Positions 27,769 to 32,404 of a stretch of DNA of 32,404 nucleotides are shown here, piece by piece. Within the stretch, counting starts at the first letter, position 1. Each line of letters starts with the position of its first letter. The notes under the pieces were generated by a model. It was not told where the DNA came from. It saw only the letters and a list, made by a program, of their open reading frames with translations, and did no database searches. The DNA is from a virus. The position numbers and the translations under genes were made by a program. Where the stretch lies: the IMG/VR virus record IMGVR_UViG_3300006805_000092, positions 1-32,404 of that record. One strand, 5' to 3'.

Positions 27769-28131
27769 ATGTCGCAAAATACTTTGACACCAGATAGAGC
27801 AGTAGAATTGCTAAAAAGGCAGTTTCATATAGATGTCAGCCGTGAAACAGCCGAAGAGGCTATTGCAAAGCTAGGCGAATATGAAGAGGGCACATTTGAG
27901 ACATTGCAACTATGCTACAAACGCAAAGGCTCTACGTACATACTGCTGGCTGTTCAAAACCACGTTATGCACAATGGAGCGTGGCAAAGGTATATAGATC
28001 ACCTAAAAGCCAACTACGATACCATCGTAGTAGAGACAATCGTTAATATCAGCCTCATGCAATGGTTTCTACGTAACGGCTTCACTCAAACCAAGAAGCA
28101 CAAAGATTGGGCTATCTGGCGTAAAATATAA
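27769..28131 (+). CDS. Possible GNAT-like protein
   Basis: 120 residues. The C-terminal 'NISLMQWFLRNGFTQTKKHKDWAIWRK' has the 'N..m..fl.knGF' helix and strand seen at the end of GNAT acetyltransferases; the acetyl-CoA-binding loop is not obvious, so a diverged or defective member is possible. The N-terminus is helical ('ELLKRQFHIDVSRETAEEAIAKLGEYEEG'). It is the last gene of the early run, with a -10 box 5 bases before its start, and is followed by a noncoding gap. Confidence 0.5.
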   Translation: MSQNTLTPDRAVELLKRQFHIDVSRETAEEAIAKLGEYEEGTFETLQLCYKRKGSTYILLAVQNHVMHNGAWQRYIDHLKANYDTIVVETIVNISLMQWFLRNGFTQTKKHKDWAIWRKI

Positions 28132-28232
28132 GGGCAGTACCCTGCTGTGGAATATGGGGTAATGAAGAAATAGGTATATAGCCTGCTGCATTCAATAAGG
28201 TTGAGAGCCTTTATGGCACAAAAGCACTAGCA

Positions 28233-28260
28233 AAAAGCACCTGTTTCGGTGCTTTTGTGT
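28233..28260 (+). terminator. Terminator of the early operon
   Basis: AAAAGCACC (28233-28241) pairs with GGTGCTTTT (28248-28256) around TGTTTC. The T run is short and interrupted. Confidence 0.8.
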
Positions 28261-28288
28261 TTACAAACGGTCGAGGGTTTTATATAAT
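28260..28288 (+). promoter_or_regulatory. Promoter of the last + strand operon
   Basis: TTTACA (28260-28265) and TATAAT (28283-28288) stand 17 bases apart. Confidence 0.7.
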
Positions 28289-28320
28289 CAATACATACTA
28301 AACCTACCAATGGAGGAAAT

Positions 28321-28773
28321 ATGGGTTTATTCGGTCCAAGCAAACAAGAGATGCAAGATGCGGTAGCTGATGGCATACATCAGTCTATACGTACAAGTAC
28401 CAGCCGAACTTATCATATTAAACAGGGCAAAAAGATGGTTGCCGGTGAATATTATGTTGTGCCGCCAGAAATCAGTGTACAACTGTACTCAGCCGATGAA
28501 TTGCCAGTTATGCCAGCACCACGCAAAATTAGAATGCCTAATGGCTATTTTATAATTTACGATGTCATCTACCGTACAACTAAAACACGTTATAACCCAT
28601 TCACTGACGTAACTACTACTGACGTAGTGAGCGAAGATAATGTAGCGAGATATTACAGTTACGATGGCTATGATTTAGACAAAATTAACCGCTTTATTCG
28701 TTTTGCTCGTGAGAACGGCTTTTACCCTACCGAGAAACACCTTGAAAAGTGGGCATTGAGTGAGCACAAGTAA
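28321..28773 (+). CDS. Hypothetical protein
   Basis: 150 residues, started by AATGGAGG 4 bases before the ATG. A helical N-terminal part ('SKQEMQDAVADGIHQSIRTS') is followed by beta-strand-rich sequence with 'IRMPNGYFIIYDVIYRTTKT' and a helical end ('KINRFIRFARENGFYPTEKHLEKW'). It resembles none of the families I know. It overlaps its downstream partner by one base. Confidence 0.65.
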   Translation: MGLFGPSKQEMQDAVADGIHQSIRTSTSRTYHIKQGKKMVAGEYYVVPPEISVQLYSADELPVMPAPRKIRMPNGYFIIYDVIYRTTKTRYNPFTDVTTTDVVSEDNVARYYSYDGYDLDKINRFIRFARENGFYPTEKHLEKWALSEHK

Positions 28774-29183
28774 TGGGTATCATTCAAATGGGCGATGTTA
28801 TAGTACACGGCAACTTTGCCGAAGTGCTACCAGAGAAGCCCAAAGAATTCGATTATAACAGCGATGCCAAATGGATCGAGCCATACAGTATGGAGTGGCG
28901 AGAGGTATTAGGCGATGCCGTATGTAACTGTACTACGGTTGAAGTTCACTTTGCACCATACTACGGTTTTAGCTTTTTCCATCGTGATACGTGTAATCTA
29001 ATGCGTAAGATCGAGGCACAGCCCGGCATCGCTAACTTATACGAGGTATATCTACCCTCAATGACCCAATACCACAATGCTGTTGAGAATACTGGCAAGT
29101 TGTCTATATGGGTGCATAAAAAGCCTAGCCGTGCTAAGAAGATAAAAGTAAAACGAATATTAAAGCAATTATCGCTAGTTTAA
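28773..29183 (+). CDS. Hypothetical protein
   Basis: 136 residues, starting in a TAATG overlap. It contains 'GDAVCNCTTVEVHFAPYYGFSFFHRDTCNLMRKIEAQPG' (given in parts: 'VCNCTTVEVHFAPYYGF' and 'FHRDTCNLMRKIEAQPG'); the Cys and His residues could bind a metal. The C-terminus is strongly basic ('KKPSRAKKIKVKRILKQ'), as if for nucleic-acid contact. It converges on the opposite-strand cassette. Confidence 0.6.
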   Translation: MGIIQMGDVIVHGNFAEVLPEKPKEFDYNSDAKWIEPYSMEWREVLGDAVCNCTTVEVHFAPYYGFSFFHRDTCNLMRKIEAQPGIANLYEVYLPSMTQYHNAVENTGKLSIWVHKKPSRAKKIKVKRILKQLSLV

Positions 29184-29208
29184 AGGTAACGAATTCGTTA
29201 GGTTTAAA
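29179..29208. repeat. Palindrome covering two convergent stop codons
   Basis: TAACGAATTCGTTA (29187-29200) is a perfect 14-bp palindrome flanked by TTTAAA on both sides with a GG mismatch. It spans the stop of the + gene and that of the - gene. It lacks a T tract, so its use as a terminator is uncertain; it might also be a protein-binding site. Confidence 0.6.
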
Positions 29209-29845
29209 TAAACGTGCTAACTGGTCGCCATTCAATCGGTCCAGTGGCAAGCGTATGTGCCCTGCGTGGCTCATAATCAATATCACGCCCATGCCCTGCA
29301 ATAAGGCTATCTAAATCATCGTCATGGTCTACTAGGCTAGGTACAGTGTAATAAACAGGCAAGCCATTGCGTGTATAGAACTCGCCTATTTTGTTATCGT
29401 ATGGCAACTCGATCTCTTCAACGAATTCTAGCATTGCTTCAATATGGCTCACCGGTATAGCCAACCCAACGCCCCACATAAGGGTATGAGTACGTAGCCA
29501 TGTACCATTTTCTGAACGTTCAACCGCTGCTTTAACCCTGCCCGGCAATGGGCGAGCCGTACCAGTGTAGAGCGAAAATAATGTTTTTTCTGGTATACCT
29601 TGTATAGCATTAACAAGGTTTTCGTAGAAATTAGGGGTAAGCAGTGCATCATCTTGCACCACAACGTGATAATCACTAGCAGGGTGATAAGCCTTTAGGC
29701 AATTCTTGCCATTGGTCCATTCATCATTTACTTTATCGAATATAAGGGTGCATTGATTGAATGGCATACGTTTGAGCTTGCTATATAGTATTCCAGCTTG
29801 CTTACCACGCTTAGGGTGTGCCATGATTGCTATGCTAATTCTCAT
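29204..29845 (-). CDS. Glycosyltransferase (GT-A type)
   Basis: 213 residues. The N-terminal 'ISIAIMAHPKRGKQAGILYSKL' and 'YHVVVQDDALLTPNFYENLV' (acidic DD for metal and nucleotide-sugar) are typical of GT-A transferases found in actinophage genomes (GT25-like region). 'ENGTWLRTHTLMWGVGLAIPVSHI' and 'VPSLVDHDDDLDSLIAGHGR' supply the acceptor region. It is the last gene of the minus cassette and overlaps the HNH gene by 4 bases. Its product may glycosylate virion proteins or DNA. Confidence 0.75.
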   Translation of the reverse strand: MRISIAIMAHPKRGKQAGILYSKLKRMPFNQCTLIFDKVNDEWTNGKNCLKAYHPASDYHVVVQDDALLTPNFYENLVNAIQGIPEKTLFSLYTGTARPLPGRVKAAVERSENGTWLRTHTLMWGVGLAIPVSHIEAMLEFVEEIELPYDNKIGEFYTRNGLPVYYTVPSLVDHDDDLDSLIAGHGRDIDYEPRRAHTLATGPIEWRPVSTFI

Positions 29846-30285
29846 TTCGCCAACTCCTCATGCTTTCTAAATGCTTCAAGTGTCATATTACCCTTTTTAA
29901 CGTTGCAGATGTCATGTACAAGCTTATAATTGCGGTACTCATCAGCACCGCCTTTGGCAAGCGGCATAACGTGGTCAATGGTCATGTCATCACGAGGCAT
30001 CGTTAGATTGCATAAATAGCAGACATTACCATCACGCAATATTAGGTTTTCTACAATCTGCTCTTTTTCATGTTTATGGAGGCTTTTGCGTACAGGTAAA
30101 AGCTTATCGCCATATTTCTTTTTCAAATAAAGCTCTAGTATCGGTATAGCCCACTCTAAAGCACTTATTTCGCCCCATTGCCCCTGTGATTTGTTGCGTA
30201 CTTTTAATAACTGTCGCAACCGCCTTTCGAGGCGTGATACACGATTTATTTCACGCCTTGCACTGTCGCCACTAGGCTTAGACAT
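29842..30285 (-). CDS. HNH endonuclease inside the glycosyltransferase cassette
   Basis: 147 residues. The long helical, basic N-terminus ('SRLERRLRQLLKVRNKSQGQ') may bind DNA. The nuclease core is 'GNVCYLCNLTMPRDDMTIDHVMPLAKGG' (in parts: 'CYLCNLTMP', 'TIDHVMPLAKGG'), then 'EYRNYKLVHDICNVKKG', with zinc Cys89, Cys92, Cys127 and catalytic His105. It is coupled to both neighbours, so it moves and is expressed with them. It may be a homing-type passenger or a nuclease that tests the modified DNA. Confidence 0.8.
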   Translation of the reverse strand: MSKPSGDSARREINRVSRLERRLRQLLKVRNKSQGQWGEISALEWAIPILELYLKKKYGDKLLPVRKSLHKHEKEQIVENLILRDGNVCYLCNLTMPRDDMTIDHVMPLAKGGADEYRNYKLVHDICNVKKGNMTLEAFRKHEELAK

Positions 30286-30809
30286 TATTTAATATCACCC
30301 TGTACTAAGAAGTAGGCACAAATATCACCTACGATTTCTGATATTTTACGGTCGCCAATAAACAGTCGCATTTCTTCTGCGGTCCAGTGATCTACGTGGG
30401 TCTCGTAATCGTTGCCCTCAGCACCGGCATGTTGGTCATGATGTACCATTGGTACGCATACCAATAATTGCTGTGTGTGAACAAGTAATTTGTTCATTAC
30501 GTCTTTCGCCTCTTGCTTTTTCATGTGTTCAAGCATATCGGCTGCAATGATAAGGTTATAATCACTAATTATGTTTGCTTGTCTAATATCGGCAACAAAA
30601 ACAGCATCGTATTTGTTTTCTAAGTTAAACATTTCGACATAAGGCTCAAATACCTCTACTGCTTCCCAATGCTGTTCAGGAAATCGCCCCATTAGAGCAT
30701 AAGTGCCAACACCAGCCCCAATATCGAGCACTCTTTGAAATTCGTTACGATTTTCAATAAGCCACTTTCGTATTTCGTGCTTATTTTCCATATCTGATAC
30801 ACCTGCCAT
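30285..30809 (-). CDS. SAM-dependent methyltransferase
   Basis: 174 residues, with AGGAGGG before the ATG. Motif I is 'VLDIGAGVGTYALM' (27-40); 'WEAVEVFEPYVEMF' is motif II; 'DYNLIIAADMLEHMKKQEAKDVM' holds the motif IV/post-I acid; 'LLVCVPMVHH' and the HxD ending close a Rossmann fold. Such small class I enzymes occur in sugar and O-antigen clusters, and probably methylate a sugar or small acceptor rather than DNA. It lies between the two glycosyltransferase genes' transcripts, with TAATG coupling to the HNH gene. Confidence 0.8.
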   Translation of the reverse strand: MAGVSDMENKHEIRKWLIENRNEFQRVLDIGAGVGTYALMGRFPEQHWEAVEVFEPYVEMFNLENKYDAVFVADIRQANIISDYNLIIAADMLEHMKKQEAKDVMNKLLVHTQQLLVCVPMVHHDQHAGAEGNDYETHVDHWTAEEMRLFIGDRKISEIVGDICAYFLVQGDIK

Positions 30810-30820
30810 AATAAACCCTC

Positions 30821-32218
30821 CTATTTATGCCTAAACCACGCTGTGCTCTCTGGCTCATAGCGTTTGAATAATGTTGTTACTTTCCTGCCGTATTCTATGC
30901 TATCAGCGTACTTAGTGTGCATTAAGTAGTTAAATGCACCCATATCTGTTTTTTCGGTTGGGTTTGCATAGTAATAAAGGTACATATCTCTGCACAATTC
31001 CATTACCGTTAGCCTGTCGCCACCAACCACGCCACAGTTGAGCAGTTGCAACTTTGGGTGCTTGAAAAAGAACTTACGCACAACAGGGTCTTTGTGGTTA
31101 TTGATAAGCCACTTATTCGTTAAGTCTTGCATCGGCTCATCGCCAACATAGAGCTTACCTTTTTGAAGATGGCTAAATGGATCGTGCAGCATATCTACAT
31201 CAGTGGCATCTGTAACAAATACGTAATCAACCTCTTTATGGTCTCTTAGGTATTGCCATTGCCTTAGCCACCGCTCGAAATAAGGGTTGTTTTGTATAGT
31301 GGTCCGATTAGGCAGGTCAAAGCAGTTATGAAGCAATACCAGCTCATAGCCATGCTTCTCAACAGATGTTTTAAGCTTATCAACGGCAGATATGTCTGCT
31401 GTCCATCTTTGATTGCGTTGGGTGTCTATAACACCGGCAAAGTAGCTTGTTAGCACTATGTTCTTTCCAAATGGTGCGAATTCAGCAGAGTATTCACTAT
31501 CTTCAAGTAGTTTGGCGTTTTCAATAATTCCCACACGCCTTTTGATAGCATCAATGCTACTCTTAACCTCTTGGTGTTGATCCATTGAGTAAATTAGTTG
31601 TTCACTATTCACAACGTCCATATACCTAAATGTAGTAAGCCCAGCATTGTGAATGCGGTTAGACCAATCAAGATGCTCATGCATTGCCTTGCCATACCTG
31701 ATGTCCATACCACCAACGGCTTGCAATACGTCTTGATTAACGTATATCATACAGCCCCTTGCGTGTTCATGTGCCCTTATACGGTCGTCTCGGTATATAA
31801 CCTTATCATCGCCAACAGGTCTACCATTAGCCCAATTCTCGAATAGATACATCAAGTGAGGCTCTTGACTGAGCACGTATGGCTTCCACCATTCAGCCGC
31901 AATAGGGTAAGTATCATCGTCAAATAAGAAGATATGAGTGCAGTCTATCAATAGCTCAAGGCATTTATTCTTTGCCGATGCGATACCAACATTAGTATTA
32001 AACCTATATACATCAGCCCCATCTATCTTAGTAGGCACATCGCTTGCATCATCTACCACCACTATCTTTGCATCAGGCGTAAGCTTCTTGATACGCTCAA
32101 ATGTACTGGCTACCAGCTCGTTGCGGTTGTGTGTTGTGATACCTATGCCGATAGAAAAACTATTTTCATTTGGTGTTTCTTTTATGTAGCGTTCGCCATT
32201 AATCAGTACATCAATCAT
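30821..32218 (-). CDS. Two-domain glycosyltransferase
   Basis: 465 residues. The N-terminal GT2 (GT-A) domain has 'IGIGITTHNRNELVASTFER', 'KIVVVDDASDVPT' and 'FLFDDDTYP' (DDD at 100-102). A second domain (about 252-465) contains 'VLTSYFAGVIDTQRNQRW', 'YVFVTDATDVDML' (336-344, a DxD-like acidic site) and 'LLNCGVVGGDRLTVMELC', as in nucleotide-sugar transferases. The pairing of two GT-A catalytic units suggests that it makes a disaccharide. It is first in the minus operon, with GGAGGG 3 bases before the ATG. Confidence 0.8.
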   Translation of the reverse strand: MIDVLINGERYIKETPNENSFSIGIGITTHNRNELVASTFERIKKLTPDAKIVVVDDASDVPTKIDGADVYRFNTNVGIASAKNKCLELLIDCTHIFLFDDDTYPIAAEWWKPYVLSQEPHLMYLFENWANGRPVGDDKVIYRDDRIRAHEHARGCMIYVNQDVLQAVGGMDIRYGKAMHEHLDWSNRIHNAGLTTFRYMDVVNSEQLIYSMDQHQEVKSSIDAIKRRVGIIENAKLLEDSEYSAEFAPFGKNIVLTSYFAGVIDTQRNQRWTADISAVDKLKTSVEKHGYELVLLHNCFDLPNRTTIQNNPYFERWLRQWQYLRDHKEVDYVFVTDATDVDMLHDPFSHLQKGKLYVGDEPMQDLTNKWLINNHKDPVVRKFFFKHPKLQLLNCGVVGGDRLTVMELCRDMYLYYYANPTEKTDMGAFNYLMHTKYADSIEYGRKVTTLFKRYEPESTAWFRHK

Positions 32219-32221
32219 ATA

Positions 32222-32253
32222 CCCTCCATTTGATAACTATGTGTAGTATAACA
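32222..32253 (-). promoter_or_regulatory. Promoter and ribosome site of the glycosylation cassette
   Basis: On the minus strand TGT-TATACT (32253 down to 32245) is followed by AATGGAGGG at about 32230-32222, then the ATG at 32218. Confidence 0.7.
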
Positions 32254-32404
32254 TTTATTTTTCTATGTCAGCCACCAGCTAGCCGACAGCCGGTAAACCA
32301 ACATGTTTTTGTATAAAAAATTTATTCAAAATAAAAAAATAAATAAATATCTTTTTTGAAAAATAACAGGGGGGGAGGTCGCCCTTTCTTTTCATTTTGG
32401 GTAC
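32254..32404. other. Noncoding end of the window
   Basis: About 150 bases without a convincing gene. The first part is AT-rich; near the end lies a G7 run (32369-32375) followed by AGGTC and a pyrimidine run. Joined to the first base of the window, a short open frame would cross the junction, but I cannot tell whether the window is circular. Confidence 0.5.

Larger units (their letters stand above)
28132..28320 (+). other. 189-base noncoding gap
   Basis: No convincing gene is present. It holds an imperfect hairpin near 28194-28214 (ATAAGG with CCTTTAT), a terminator at 28233-28260 and a promoter at 28260-28288, followed by an AATGGAGG ribosome site. I see no longer frame with a ribosome site. 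Confidence 0.6.

Noticed and set aside
1-32404. CRISPR array or insertion sequence
   Set aside because: No regularly spaced repeats of 20-40 bases and no transposase or terminal inverted repeats were seen.
1-32404. Alternative genetic code (TGA or TAG read as an amino acid)
   Set aside because: TAA, TAG and TGA all end recognisable genes with tight coupling to the next start, so the standard code applies.
32360-32404. cos-like end at the G-rich tail of the window
   Set aside because: The G7-AGGTC segment looks unusual, but terminase genes are far away and the window boundaries may be arbitrary; no matching overhang could be shown.

Overview
The window is almost entirely a tailed-phage genome of siphovirus type. 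It carries both terminase subunits, portal, scaffold, HK97-fold major capsid, head-tail connectors, major tail protein, tail chaperones, tape measure, Dit, tail-tip protein, fibre-like protein, a CHAP/Cpl-7 endolysin and a holin. I see no integrase, excisionase, phage repressor, DNA polymerase, primase or helicase. The endolysin points to a host with a Gram-positive-type wall. The connector, portal, terminase and ParB-like proteins read like those of actinobacteriophages, but the DNA is AT-rich. TAA, TAG and TGA all end genes, so the code is the standard bacterial one. A phage of an AT-rich actinobacterium or of Saccharibacteria (TM7/CPR) would fit; the host is inference, as no host gene is present.

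Layout: 66-762 head-tail stopper and tail terminator; 867-3826 scaffold, capsid, small genes, MuF-like minor head protein and RusA resolvase; 3921-6637 portal, connector and three small, mostly membrane, proteins; 6713-8580 major tail protein, frameshifted tail chaperones and a gp10-like protein; 8668-14941 tape measure, Dit, tail tip, fibre, HNH; 14990-16528 lysis; 16602-17000 an antisense zinc-knuckle HNH; 17114-19912 ParB-like protein and terminases; 19905-20463 a noncoding and regulatory zone with a possible small RNA, a leaderless gene and a candidate origin; 20463-22754 DNA modification, including a poly-G-disrupted Dam methylase; 22785-29183 many small early-type genes, often overlapping by ATGA or TAATG; 29204-32218 an opposite-strand cassette of two glycosyltransferases, a methyltransferase and an HNH enzyme. 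The virion gene order is permuted: the connectors come before the capsid, the portal after it, and the terminases after lysis.

The regulatory grammar is readable. Nearly every operon begins with an extended -10 box of the form TGn-TATAAT. At least five or six genes have their start codon 5-7 bases after the -10 box, so their mRNAs should be leaderless. Others have long leaders with strong AATGGAGG ribosome sites. The portal and tape-measure leaders are related in sequence.

The observations most worth following are: three DnaA-box-like 9-mers in register at 11-bp spacing beside two 20-bp repeats (20278-20395), in a phage with no replisome of its own here; a G9 tract that breaks a Dam methylase, with the in-frame remainder intact behind it; a possible small RNA whose hairpin loop is complementary to the AATGGAGG ribosome sites; an inverted repeat placed exactly between a -35 and a -10 box; and the recurrent leaderless genes.
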